Source: Qipengyuania sp. (GTDB lineage: Bacteria; Pseudomonadota; Alphaproteobacteria; Sphingomonadales; Sphingomonadaceae). From it: a DNA stretch of 64,000 nt. The notes beneath the pieces are model-generated. The model searched no databases. It was not told the DNA's origin and saw nothing but the letters and a program-made list of their open reading frames with translations. Where the stretch lies: NCBI GenBank assembly GCA_019745075.1, contig JAIETR010000003.1:62001-126000 (forward strand), in the 5' to 3' direction. How positions within the stretch are numbered: position 1 is the stretch's first letter; every line of letters starts with the position of its first letter. Below are positions 50,286-59,765 of the stretch, piece by piece. The position numbers and the translations under genes were made by a program.

Positions 50286-50312
50286 TTAGCATCTTTTGAT
50301 GGATGGAAGACA

Positions 50313-52340
50313 ATGAGTCCTGAAGGTTGGCTTTCGCTGGAGGAGACCGCAGCCTATCTCGGCATGGGCAAGACGGCGCTGTACGCGCTGACGCGGGATG
50401 GTCGCATCCCGGCCAGGAAAATCGGCAAGAAGTGGATTTTCGAGAAGGCCGGACTCGACACCTGGGTTCGAGCCAATCAGCCCGTCCAGATGTTTTTCCT
50501 CAGTCTCGATTTCAGCATCGAGGGAAACGAGAATCTCCGAGACCCACAGCGGGACGGCTACCTGCGAACCTACGAGTTCTTTCGTGCCGGAAAGAACAAG
50601 GCGATCCTCCAGATCCCCGTCGGTTGCGGCAAAACGGGTTTGGCATCGCTGTTACCGCTGGGCCTCGCCGAAGGACGAGTCATCGTTATCGCGCCAAACC
50701 TAACGATCAAGAATGGTCTCTATGAAGCGATGGACATCACCAACCGCCAGAAGTGCTTCTGGCGGAAGGCCGGCGTGCTCAGCCAAGACCAGATGATCTC
50801 CGGGCCTTTGGCCTGCACGCTAGATAGCGGCAATATTTCCGTTGCGACCAAATCGCATGTCGTCATCACCAACGTGCAGCAGCTCGCCACCAACGTCGAC
50901 AAGTGGCTGACGCAGTTTCCAGACGACTTCTTCGACATGATCATTGTCGACGAAGCACATCACAGCGCTGCCGCTAGCTGGCAAAGAGTCATCGACCGCT
51001 TCCCGAAGGCCAAGGTCGTCCTGCTGACAGCCACGCCGTTCCGCAGCGATCGCCAGGAACTCGATGGCGAACTCGTGTTCCGGTATCCATTCCGGAATGC
51101 AACTCTGAAGGGCTACATCAAGCGCCTGAAGGCCAGTTATGTCGCGCCCTCGACGATCGAGCTGGGTTTCTCGGACCAAGGCGGTCGCACCTACAACCTC
51201 GATGAGGTTCTGAAATTAAAGGAGGAGGAGTGGTTCAGCCGCGGCGTCGCATTGGCGAGCCTGTGCAACAAGCACATTGTCGATAGCAGCCTCGAAAAGC
51301 TCGAAGAGCTACGGCAGAGCGGTACTCAGCATCAACTTATAGCCGTGGCCTGCTCTATTAATCATGCACGAGATATCCGATCTCTCTACCGGGAGCGCGG
51401 ATTCAGCGCCGAGGTTATCCACAGCAAGCAGACTGAGGACGAGCAGGCCGAAATCTTGGCGGCCCTGCGCAACGGGACGCTCGATTGCATCGTCCAAGTC
51501 CAGATGCTCGGCGAAGGCTTCGATCATCCGAAACTCAGCGTGGCGGCTATCTTCCGTCCCTTCCGGACTCTCGCTCCATATATCCAGTTTGTCGGCCGCA
51601 TCATGCGCGTCGTGGTGCAGAACGACGCCGGGCACCCGGACAACGTCGGCCACATCGTCACCCACCTCGGCATGAACCTCGATCAGCGCCTGAAGGAATT
51701 CAAGCAGTTCGAGAATGACGATCAAGCCTTCTGGGACAAGGTCATTGGTGGAGAAGAGCCGGAAGTGCCACCAGAGGTTCTCGACGGGACCGCACGACTG
51801 CGCGCGACTGAGAAGGTCGTCGTGCATGGCGAAATCGTCGAATCTCTGTGGGAGGAAGACTTCACCACTGTTGAGGATCAACAGATCGTCGAGGATCTGC
51901 GCGAGCGGCTAAGATTGTACGGCCTCGATCCCAGCCAGGCCGAGGAGATGATCAAGAAGGCCCAACAGGCGCCACTACGAAAGCGTGCGCCGGCGGAACC
52001 GTTCCTGGTGCAGCCGCAGCGTGAATGGGAGGAATCTCGGAAGCGCCTCAATGAGCAGGCCAAGCGCCTAGCCAATCTCCTGCTCAACCACGTTCAATTG
52101 TCGATGAACGGCACCGAGCTGACCTACAAGTATAAATCTCTAAAACTGACCGGCCGCAACAATTACGTCTCTGCCCTCATGATGGTGAACGCAGAAATGC
52201 AGAAGCGACTTGGAAAAGACCGCGGCCAAGCAACGACTGAGGAGTTCAAGGCAATCCTCGATAATCTTGACGATTTGCTACAAACGCTCGCGCGACGCGT
52301 CAGAAAGGCAAAGGCCGACTATGACAAAAACAACGCCTAG
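50313..52340 (+). CDS. Excisionase-type HTH fused to an SF2 DEAH helicase (675 aa)
   Basis: Residues 1-55 are a MerR/excisionase-like helix-turn-helix (WLSLEETAAYLGMGKTALYA then GRIPARKIGKKWIFEKAGLD). Residues about 85-480 are an SF2 helicase: motif I PVGCGKT (102-108), DEAH (213-216), TATPF (239-243), and motif VI QFVGRIMR (425-432). The C-terminal third is helical (EEMIKKAQQAPLRKRAPAEP; LNEQAKRLANLLLNHVQL). The fusion of a DNA-recognition module to a helicase is unusual; a role in defence or in plasmid-like control is inferred from the island context. Base composition is lower in GC than that of the core genes. It overlaps the following zinc-protein gene. Confidence 0.85.
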   Translation: MSPEGWLSLEETAAYLGMGKTALYALTRDGRIPARKIGKKWIFEKAGLDTWVRANQPVQMFFLSLDFSIEGNENLRDPQRDGYLRTYEFFRAGKNKAILQIPVGCGKTGLASLLPLGLAEGRVIVIAPNLTIKNGLYEAMDITNRQKCFWRKAGVLSQDQMISGPLACTLDSGNISVATKSHVVITNVQQLATNVDKWLTQFPDDFFDMIIVDEAHHSAAASWQRVIDRFPKAKVVLLTATPFRSDRQELDGELVFRYPFRNATLKGYIKRLKASYVAPSTIELGFSDQGGRTYNLDEVLKLKEEEWFSRGVALASLCNKHIVDSSLEKLEELRQSGTQHQLIAVACSINHARDIRSLYRERGFSAEVIHSKQTEDEQAEILAALRNGTLDCIVQVQMLGEGFDHPKLSVAAIFRPFRTLAPYIQFVGRIMRVVVQNDAGHPDNVGHIVTHLGMNLDQRLKEFKQFENDDQAFWDKVIGGEEPEVPPEVLDGTARLRATEKVVVHGEIVESLWEEDFTTVEDQQIVEDLRERLRLYGLDPSQAEEMIKKAQQAPLRKRAPAEPFLVQPQREWEESRKRLNEQAKRLANLLLNHVQLSMNGTELTYKYKSLKLTGRNNYVSALMMVNAEMQKRLGKDRGQATTEEFKAILDNLDDLLQTLARRVRKAKADYDKNNA

Positions 52341-52572
52341 GGGGCCGACGCCGTCTCTGATCGGAAGCACGAATGGTCGGCCGCGCCGAGTGACTGTAGT
52401 CCGAAAATCCGCGTGCTATCGTTGCCACGTCGATTTGCTCGGTGGCCATGCATGCATTGAGCTCCCAAAACTTGGTGGGGCCTACGCTTCCGTCAAACGT
52501 CTGTGCGACGAATGCTTCCAAGCGATCATTGCCAAAACTTCCCAAGACCTCGACGAGCTACGGAAAATCTAG
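52321..52572 (+). CDS. Small zinc-finger-like protein (83 aa)
   Basis: ATG 52321 overlaps the end of the helicase gene by 20 bases in another frame, suggesting coupling. The protein has two CxxC pairs (SACYRCHVDLLGG and KRLCDECFQAII), fitting one zinc ribbon, after a basic N-terminal stretch (GPTPSLIGSTNGRPRRVTVV). No family is recognised. It is likely a partner of the HTH-helicase. It converges with the HNH gene 38 bases away. Confidence 0.65.
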   Translation: MTKTTPRGPTPSLIGSTNGRPRRVTVVRKSACYRCHVDLLGGHACIELPKLGGAYASVKRLCDECFQAIIAKTSQDLDELRKI

Positions 52573-52610
52573 AGTGGGCGCGCGACGTAGAACTTAAAAC
52601 CGCACAACGT

Positions 52611-53387
52611 CTATGCCCGAATCCAGACGTGGTTGCGGTGATAAGCAAGGTAGGGCCGATGCTCATCACGTAGCACCAGCCTCGGCGACCCTTTGAGGAC
52701 CAGCGCTTCATGCGCGGCACTTTCCAAGCGGGGAGAGGTCAAAGCCTTTCCATCGTCATCGAATGTCACCAGGCCGGCATCGAATGCGGCGTCCCACAAG
52801 GCAGACAGCAGAAGTCCGTTATGCACGTCGAGCCGTTGAGCGTCCGTCTCACAGCGAGCCCATGGCATCATATGCGACGCTCGCAGGAGATCGGAACTGG
52901 ATATCCCGCTCAACGGGCAACGCCCATTCCAATACTCCATCAGGGCATCTCGAAAAATGTTCTGCCCGATCCTGAACTTCTGTGCGCGCTCACCTTCGGT
53001 ATCGCCAATGCCCGCGACGGCCTTCTCATATTTCTCAAGAGGAAAATTCGGGAGGCTGACCGATAGACGGTACACAGCCTGGACCCCGGCATGCAGATCA
53101 TCACGGGTGGCAAACACGAAGGCCGCTGCATGGCCCTTGGCACACGGGGATGCACGCGGGGCGTCCAGAGTTCGCGCCACGCCCTGGTGCATGACAGACA
53201 GAAAGAACGGCCCGGAGGAACTCGCGGCAGCCAGTCCGATTTCGGCCGGTGCGCTGGCCGAACGGAAAAAGATCCAGCCGGCAGCTTCTTCGGGACCGAT
53301 CCGGTAGCCATGCTCGTTTGCCGCATCGCGTAGCTCCGAGAGCAGCGCGAACGGATAGGTCATCAAACGGGTCTCCGCGGCCGTCAT
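52611..53387 (-). CDS. HNH endonuclease (258 aa)
   Basis: The C-terminal half carries an HNH nuclease: YWNGRCPLSGISSSDLLRAS with Cys157, the metal/catalytic HM at 172 in SHMMPWARCETDAQ, and LDVHNGLLLSALWDAAFDAG with His189-Asn190. The N-terminal 110 residues form a separate domain with no clear match. The ATG at 53387 overlaps the ATPase stop (ATGA), making it the last gene of the operon. It is probably the DNA-cutting effector. A second ATG eight codons in is possible. Confidence 0.88.
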   Translation of the reverse strand: MTAAETRLMTYPFALLSELRDAANEHGYRIGPEEAAGWIFFRSASAPAEIGLAAASSSGPFFLSVMHQGVARTLDAPRASPCAKGHAAAFVFATRDDLHAGVQAVYRLSVSLPNFPLEKYEKAVAGIGDTEGERAQKFRIGQNIFRDALMEYWNGRCPLSGISSSDLLRASHMMPWARCETDAQRLDVHNGLLLSALWDAAFDAGLVTFDDDGKALTSPRLESAAHEALVLKGSPRLVLRDEHRPYLAYHRNHVWIRA

Positions 53388-55366
53388 AGGTCGACCCCCA
53401 GCAAGCGCTGCGCGGGCGGATCGCCGTACATCTTGAGCTGTAGATACGGGGGCTCTCTGAATTCAGCCGGAGGAGCCGTAGTGGTCGTAATGATGTACTG
53501 AAACAGCGGCGTTCCGCCGATGCGTTCCAATTCTTCGGCGATGTCGAATAGCCTTCCGTAGATCGATAGACCAAGGTCGGCCTCACGCGGGCTGTCATGC
53601 AACAAGAAGGGCGGGACCCGTGTCGTCCCCTCAATACTGAGACACATCGCAGCTAGGTCAAACGCCAGGACTTTGAGCGACTCGATCGCCGCCGTCGTGC
53701 GGTCGCCTCCCATATCGACCGAAAGCTCAATTCCATTGCCAGAGAGCGCAATGCGACCTCTCGCGTCGTGCCCCACCAACCGTCGAACTATCGGATCGAA
53801 TTTCTCGCTCATCCGACCGAATACGCGCGCTTGTTTGTCGCGAAACGCCCCGAGCCGCTCTCTTTCAGCATCGAGTTTCGCGCCTAGCTCGCGAAGGCGC
53901 TTTACCGCCTCATCCTGAGCGCCGATGAGATCGGCCACACGCTCAACATCGTCCTGGACCCTGCGAGCCGTGTACCACGCCGCCTCCCGGGTATCGCGCG
54001 CCTTCTCTATCGCACCAACACGAATGGCAGCTTGATCCAACTGCTGCTTGGCGAGCGCAATCAGCTGGAGAACCCGCACGCTTTCTTGGCGCAGGCCTTC
54101 GAGGCGCTTACCTTGTGCCTCGAAATCCGCCCGACGTTGAGTCCAACGCTGTCGGCATGCTTCGGCGTCGGGTATTTTGTGGGAGAGCTTGCACCCTTCA
54201 GCCAAAGCCCGATCAATCGGCACTTCACAAATTGGGCAGATCGGGCTCTCCGCCTCGGCTTGCGAATAGGAAAGCCCGGGCAGTTCCCCTTGGATCTCGC
54301 TCAATACTCGCTGTTCGATCGGGATCGATGTTTCAATCCGGATGCGTTCTCCATCGAGACGAATCCATTCAAGTCGTGCAGCTTCATGCTGCTCACGCGC
54401 CGTAGCGAGTTCGGCGTCGCCGCCGGCGGGAAGCTGCGTTGCAGCCCCTAGTCGCTCCCCCGCAGACTTACGCATGACATCGACCAAGAGCGGCATCTCG
54501 GGCAACGATTGGCCCGCCAAGTCAAGCGCAGCGACAAGGCGGCTTTGTGTGCGTTCGATTTCCCACCGTCGATGACCGATCTCCTGATCAAGGGATCGAC
54601 GTTGTTCGCCGAGGCTATTCACTTCACCGCGTGTCGTTTGTTCCTCTGGCGTGATCGCCATCAGGAAGGCACGGAGCGCCTCGAGCCTCGGCCCCTTTTC
54701 CTGACCGCTCGCAGGTATGGGTGAATCCGAATCCGAAGTCGGCGACCGCCAGTCCAGAACGTCGTCGAACCGACATTCCTGGTCCCGTGTCAGCCAAGCC
54801 AAGGCGATCGGCCAAATCGGTCCATCCGCCCGCGGGCGAACCAACCCCGCGAGTTCGGCGGTAATGACACTCTGATCGACGGCTTCGATGAAGGGTTCAA
54901 GTCCAGTCGACGTTCCCTCGCCGGCGGCGATCTCATCGAGATTGCCATTCGCCACAGCCATATGCCGACGACGAACGCCAAGAGGCCGAACGATCGCCCA
55001 ACATACCCCGTCGAGCATGACTTCGGCACCGACAATGCCGTTCAGGAATGCGGTGCCTATCCGATCCCGCTGCGGCTCCGTGGCGAAGCGATCCTCACCA
55101 AGGCAATAGCGGATCAACCTGCAGAACAGCGTCTTACCGCTGCCGTGCCCGATCGCGTTGGTCTGGTCAGCCGAAGCAGCATCATCAGCTCCGTCTGGGG
55201 ACCAGACGATATTGAGGCCAGGACGAAGGGCAACGTCTCGCACCTTTTCCCCGCCAGGCTCCTTCCAGATGACCAGACGCCGGACCCAAAGCCGCGGCCC
55301 CTCCAGCCCTTCGGCTGGCGTTACGGTGAGGGGCTGCGGCCCTAACAGGTCAGGCTGCAGCGGCAT
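53384..55366 (-). CDS. SMC/Rad50-like ATPase with zinc hook (660 aa)
   Basis: An ABC-type head is split by a coiled coil. Walker A is NAIGHGSGKTLF (about 70-81), and the hook is CPIC at 377-380 (PICPICEVPIDRALAEGCKL). Coiled-coil arms run about 240-370 and 405-515, and the distal head carries FLLHDSPREADLGLSIYG, a Walker B/D-loop-like segment at 587-600. It is shorter than Rad50 and is of the small defence-associated SMC-like type. The N-terminal 60 residues are extra. It overlaps the methyltransferase end by 17 bases and the HNH start by four. Likely function: DNA sensing or tethering coupled to the HNH nuclease. Confidence 0.8.
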   Translation of the reverse strand: MPLQPDLLGPQPLTVTPAEGLEGPRLWVRRLVIWKEPGGEKVRDVALRPGLNIVWSPDGADDAASADQTNAIGHGSGKTLFCRLIRYCLGEDRFATEPQRDRIGTAFLNGIVGAEVMLDGVCWAIVRPLGVRRRHMAVANGNLDEIAAGEGTSTGLEPFIEAVDQSVITAELAGLVRPRADGPIWPIALAWLTRDQECRFDDVLDWRSPTSDSDSPIPASGQEKGPRLEALRAFLMAITPEEQTTRGEVNSLGEQRRSLDQEIGHRRWEIERTQSRLVAALDLAGQSLPEMPLLVDVMRKSAGERLGAATQLPAGGDAELATAREQHEAARLEWIRLDGERIRIETSIPIEQRVLSEIQGELPGLSYSQAEAESPICPICEVPIDRALAEGCKLSHKIPDAEACRQRWTQRRADFEAQGKRLEGLRQESVRVLQLIALAKQQLDQAAIRVGAIEKARDTREAAWYTARRVQDDVERVADLIGAQDEAVKRLRELGAKLDAERERLGAFRDKQARVFGRMSEKFDPIVRRLVGHDARGRIALSGNGIELSVDMGGDRTTAAIESLKVLAFDLAAMCLSIEGTTRVPPFLLHDSPREADLGLSIYGRLFDIAEELERIGGTPLFQYIITTTTAPPAEFREPPYLQLKMYGDPPAQRLLGVDL

Positions 55367-58300
55367 CGGCTATCCACCTCTGTATCTCATCCGGCAGCGA
55401 ATTCACCGCTGTGCCGAGATCGATGTCTTTCAACGCCTCCAACACGAAGCCGGCGCGGCCGTCTGGCCAACTTGATGTATCAATCGCATCGAGTCCGGGA
55501 CCCGGTGCCCACGTACCGTCATCGAGGTTCTCAATCAGCCGTCCATTGCCGCGATGATTGCGGACAGCCGCTCCCCACGCGGCGTTGTTTCGCGTCGCGA
55601 ACGCTGCGACATTCCCTGTGAGCGGATCAGCTTCGGCGCCCACCAGGCGGCGCCATTCTGTCGCTTGAGCGTCTGGCAAAAGGGGAACGAACAACCGTGG
55701 CTCCAAGACCAGCGCGGCCGCGAGGCGGACATCCCTGCTTGGTATTGGAGCGCCTACCGCTTTGAGGATGGCCGCCAGCGCCGCACCAACGTCGCCAGGT
55801 TGCGGCTGCGCGGGACGAGCCCACATGCCGTCCGGTAGAACTGTCAGCGGGGGCCTTTGAACCTCGATTGCGCCTGTATCGATTTGTATTCCCGCCAGCC
55901 TGTCCCAGGCTTCCAAAACCAGTCGCTGCGTCCGATACTCGTTGAACTCCCGCATTTCACGATTGCGCAGCGCCTTGAAGGTCTCGACGTCACATTCCTT
56001 ACCCATTATGTTCACGGGATCGAGGATGTAGAGCATCTCTTGCTTGTTCAGGCCGTACACCTCTCGGGCGACAAGAACGTCGATCTCAGCCGCAATTTCC
56101 GATCGGCGAGTTGGATCTTCCTCAACGTGCAAAGATTCCGAGATAAGCCCCGCCTCAACGGCACCACGTCGGAATTCTTCCATTTCCTGGCCAACAGCAC
56201 AAAGCGAGTAGACTCGTGAAAGTATTTCCTGTGCACCCGGCGTTGCGCCAAAATCCCTTGGAAAGGGCAACGTATCAACAATGGAATGCGCAAGATTCAG
56301 AGAAACGCGCTTTCTAACAATAAAATCCATGCAAAGAGAATTTGCACATCCGATAAACAATAGGTCATATCTTGCGTCCCCATCCTCAAATACAACCGTG
56401 GGAACACTGTTTCCGCACACGACTCCTTTCGGTATGAAAGCAGTTATCAGACTGCGTTCATTAGTCGGACTTGCAACCCAACCATATGCAACTCGGAACC
56501 TCTCTACCCTCGTCTTTCTCGATTCGGACAATGCGTTGGCCTGGACATACCATTGTGGACAGATTGCCTTAGGCGCGGCGCCAAATGGCAGATCGTTCCA
56601 AAGCGCTCCACGTCCGCGTCCGGAACTATATGCTTTCGCTCGATAATCATACAGGTCGATCATCCTACCTTCGAATAGGGGGATATCTTTGTCGTCCTCT
56701 GAAAACGCTTCGCGATCATTAGTCATATCAATTTCGCGCATATAAGATCTGTAAATAGATCCTTCGATCTTCTCGCCAAGTGTCGGATATCGCGCATACA
56801 TCTTGTTACAAATATCGATGTCCTCCTGCGCGGAGAACTCCATTACTGTCCTCGCATCGGGAGAAAATTGAGTAACTAGGTCGCTTGGTATGCTGAGTGT
56901 GCGACCTTCCGAGAAATCTCTAAGTTTCTCGATGCTATTAACTCGGAATGCCGCTCCGAACTCTACAGTTCGGCCATCTCGCCAAGCAACGTAAAGGCAA
57001 AATTTGGAGCGGGTGTCGATAGAAGGGAACCAGATTCCCTTGGTGTTCTCGAAACCCGCAAGCTTATCCAATCGTCGGTGATCGAAGAGCTCACCGCGGA
57101 TCGCGGTGGCATTAGCGCCATTATAAAGGCCTTCCGGCACGAATTGCGCTGCCACCCGGCCTGGTCGCGTCAGAGCAAGCGCGGTCTCAACAAACATGCG
57201 ATAGATATTGAAATCACCTTTGCCTAGGTTGCCCTCTGCGAAGAGGCGGTAGCGTCCGCTTGACTTCATGAAATGCACGATCGCGTAAAGATCGCGGCAA
57301 TATTCTTCCCAACGGGCCGCGATGGAACCATCTTCGAGAAATCGCTCGAATGCGACCTTCTGATCCGGCGGGGACATGAAGCGAACCTGAGGGTCGTAGA
57401 CTGAAAAGAACTCCTTGTGGTCCGGGCTCATTTTTTCCCAAGGTGGGTTGCCGATGACAACGTCAAATCCACCCCGCGCCATCACATCGGCGAAGGCAAT
57501 CGGCCAATGAAAGAAACCGTAATGAGCGGCCAGATCAGCAGCCGCGCCGGAGAGCGGTCCAAATGGCTCTTGTCCACGCAGGAGTTCCCACATCGTGCCC
57601 GATGTCGCGACCGTTTCGGCGCCGCGTCGTGGCAGACCATCAGGTCCCGCATATTGTCCACCTTGGATCTTCGGCGCGAAGAAGGTTGAGGTCCAGAGAT
57701 CGCAGGCGCGCTCCACCGTCCAGGCGGCAGCGCCGCGGCTCATAAGCGCCTCGAAGCGGGACCGCTTCTCCGCGATTTGATCAACGGTCTCTTCGGGCAT
57801 ATCAGCCAGCGAAGCAAGATCGCGGGCCAGGTCCTTTTGGCGATTGAAGCCAAAGCCGCTTTCAATGCGGCCACGTTCAGTTTGCTCACGACGATTTTTG
57901 GCTTTGTAGTGATTGACTACTTCGCGGTCATCGCCGTTTAGCAGCTTATAGGCATCGTCGGGGATACCCTCCCCCAGCACAGTTAGATCGAAGACCCCAA
58001 CGAGGCTGTCACCACATCGGATGTGGCTGTCGAGGAAAGTCAGCGGCTTGCCCGGTTCGACCGCCTCGATCCACATGGCCACCTTGGCCAATTCCACGGC
58101 CATGGGATTGCGGTCGACACCATGAATGCAATGGCGCGCGACATCGCGCATCGCAGCGGGATAGTCTGGCGCTTCGCTATCTCGCAGCAACGCTACCCGC
58201 GTAGCCATCCTTCGCGCGGCGCCAAGAAGGAAATGGCCAGAGCCACAAGCTGGATCGATGACGGATAGCTTGAGAATCGCGTCGACGCCGCCTTCAGCCT

Positions 58301-59765
58301 CGGCCCGTGCGAGCACGGGATCGAGAGTATTGTCGAGCAAGGTTTGAACCAAGCTGTCCGGCGTATAGTAGCTGCCGCTGATCTTGCGTGCATTCCCGCG
58401 TGCCTCGTTTCCGCCCGCAAAGCAGAAACGTCGGCCATTATCTTCACGCGTGGGTACAAGTTCGAGGAGACCTTCGTATACCGAACCCAACTCTTCCGTC
58501 GCCATATCACGCCAGTTGATACGGACGCGGCGCCCATCCTCGATCAACCAGCTTAGATGGAAGACCGCGCGCAGAAACGCCCTATTGGGCAACTTCGCCT
58601 CGTCGAGATCGGGAGTCTGGCCCCGCGCGAACAGGCTCCCAAGTGGCGGCAGCCCCAAGAGCCTTTCGCCGCGCTCCAACCCTCGGAAGACGATCTTCGC
58701 GCCTTCCCAGGCATCCTGATGATGGTCGTGAGCGGATCGGCGGGCCGAGCGTTCGCGCATGTGGCCGAAGCCGTAGGCCGAGGCGTAGAGGTCGCGTGAT
58801 GTGGCCGATGCATCCGGTCCGTGCAGAAGATCGCGATCCTCTGACACGGCAAGGAAGATCAGCCTGTAGACGACGCGCAGAAGCTGCTCGAACCACCCTT
58901 GGATGCTGAGGCGATTCTCATCCAGCTTTGCCCGAAGGTCCGGATTTGCGTCCAAGAAGCCCTGCCCGAGCGCGAGGAGCGCCTCTTCGACACTCTCCCC
59001 GAGCCTTTCGCGCGCCGCCGTGCCGGCTCTCAGCCCGGCCTCACGCCACCGTTCGAGAGTGCAATCGACAGCCGGCGCGTGCTCGCCACCAAAGCGCGTT
59101 GCATGGATCAGCAGCCACGTTGCGGTGAAGTCTGCGAACATCTCGTCGCGGAAAATCGCTCCGAGATCAGCTTCGATATAAGCGGGACGGGTAAAACTGG
59201 CGTTGTCCCGCATGAGACGGACACGATCGCCGGCGAAGACCATGCCCCACAAGAAGTCGGGGTTGGCGTTCAACCAGTCCTGAAGCAGTACGCCGGGCGA
59301 ACGCCGCGGGATCGTCCCATCATGGTCATCGCCTAGCTGCGGAAGCGCCTTGGTGAATGCCTCACCGTCCGGCACCGGGGCCGCAACCACGACAGGCACC
59401 CGGCCGCCCTTGGCCTCAAGGGTGACGCGATAGGTATGCCCATCCCTGTGATGAACATTGGGACCGTGCAGAGCTTCAAATCCGAACGCTTCCTCGAGGA
59501 GGCTTTTTACGAAGGCGGTGGTCTGAATCACATTGGGCGTCGGCAACCTGGCATACGCCTGCCAGTGGGCTTGGCCGATCCTGAAATAGCGGGTGATTTC
59601 GTCCCGCAGATTCGTCCCCTTCGGGCAGCCATAATCGGCGGCCGCCTTCTGATCCGGCGCCGTAGCGGCGATGACCGCCACCTGATCCGGCGAAATGAGT
59701 CCGCCCTCGATTGAGACCGCGATGAGCCCGATGTCGGCGACACGCTTGAGATGGCGAGCCATCAT
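55350..59765 (-). CDS. Large DNA adenine methyltransferase, DrmMI/Eco57I-like (1471 aa)
   Basis: The SAM-binding motif [17 protein letters not shown] is at 504-520 and the catalytic motif NPPWEKM at 773-779, giving an N6-adenine type. The N-terminal 450 residues are helical (a conserved long N-domain of Eco57I/PglX-like enzymes), and the C-terminal 600 residues hold the target-recognition region and an end helical domain. The 56200-57100 segment (residues about 889-1189) is distinctly AT-richer than the rest. The start is ATG 59765, overlapping the SNF2 stop. No nuclease motif was seen, so it probably modifies host DNA for a defence system. Confidence 0.88.
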   Translation of the reverse strand: MMARHLKRVADIGLIAVSIEGGLISPDQVAVIAATAPDQKAAADYGCPKGTNLRDEITRYFRIGQAHWQAYARLPTPNVIQTTAFVKSLLEEAFGFEALHGPNVHHRDGHTYRVTLEAKGGRVPVVVAAPVPDGEAFTKALPQLGDDHDGTIPRRSPGVLLQDWLNANPDFLWGMVFAGDRVRLMRDNASFTRPAYIEADLGAIFRDEMFADFTATWLLIHATRFGGEHAPAVDCTLERWREAGLRAGTAARERLGESVEEALLALGQGFLDANPDLRAKLDENRLSIQGWFEQLLRVVYRLIFLAVSEDRDLLHGPDASATSRDLYASAYGFGHMRERSARRSAHDHHQDAWEGAKIVFRGLERGERLLGLPPLGSLFARGQTPDLDEAKLPNRAFLRAVFHLSWLIEDGRRVRINWRDMATEELGSVYEGLLELVPTREDNGRRFCFAGGNEARGNARKISGSYYTPDSLVQTLLDNTLDPVLARAEAEGGVDAILKLSVIDPACGSGHFLLGAARRMATRVALLRDSEAPDYPAAMRDVARHCIHGVDRNPMAVELAKVAMWIEAVEPGKPLTFLDSHIRCGDSLVGVFDLTVLGEGIPDDAYKLLNGDDREVVNHYKAKNRREQTERGRIESGFGFNRQKDLARDLASLADMPEETVDQIAEKRSRFEALMSRGAAAWTVERACDLWTSTFFAPKIQGGQYAGPDGLPRRGAETVATSGTMWELLRGQEPFGPLSGAAADLAAHYGFFHWPIAFADVMARGGFDVVIGNPPWEKMSPDHKEFFSVYDPQVRFMSPPDQKVAFERFLEDGSIAARWEEYCRDLYAIVHFMKSSGRYRLFAEGNLGKGDFNIYRMFVETALALTRPGRVAAQFVPEGLYNGANATAIRGELFDHRRLDKLAGFENTKGIWFPSIDTRSKFCLYVAWRDGRTVEFGAAFRVNSIEKLRDFSEGRTLSIPSDLVTQFSPDARTVMEFSAQEDIDICNKMYARYPTLGEKIEGSIYRSYMREIDMTNDREAFSEDDKDIPLFEGRMIDLYDYRAKAYSSGRGRGALWNDLPFGAAPKAICPQWYVQANALSESRKTRVERFRVAYGWVASPTNERSLITAFIPKGVVCGNSVPTVVFEDGDARYDLLFIGCANSLCMDFIVRKRVSLNLAHSIVDTLPFPRDFGATPGAQEILSRVYSLCAVGQEMEEFRRGAVEAGLISESLHVEEDPTRRSEIAAEIDVLVAREVYGLNKQEMLYILDPVNIMGKECDVETFKALRNREMREFNEYRTQRLVLEAWDRLAGIQIDTGAIEVQRPPLTVLPDGMWARPAQPQPGDVGAALAAILKAVGAPIPSRDVRLAAALVLEPRLFVPLLPDAQATEWRRLVGAEADPLTGNVAAFATRNNAAWGAAVRNHRGNGRLIENLDDGTWAPGPGLDAIDTSSWPDGRAGFVLEALKDIDLGTAVNSLPDEIQRWIADAAAA

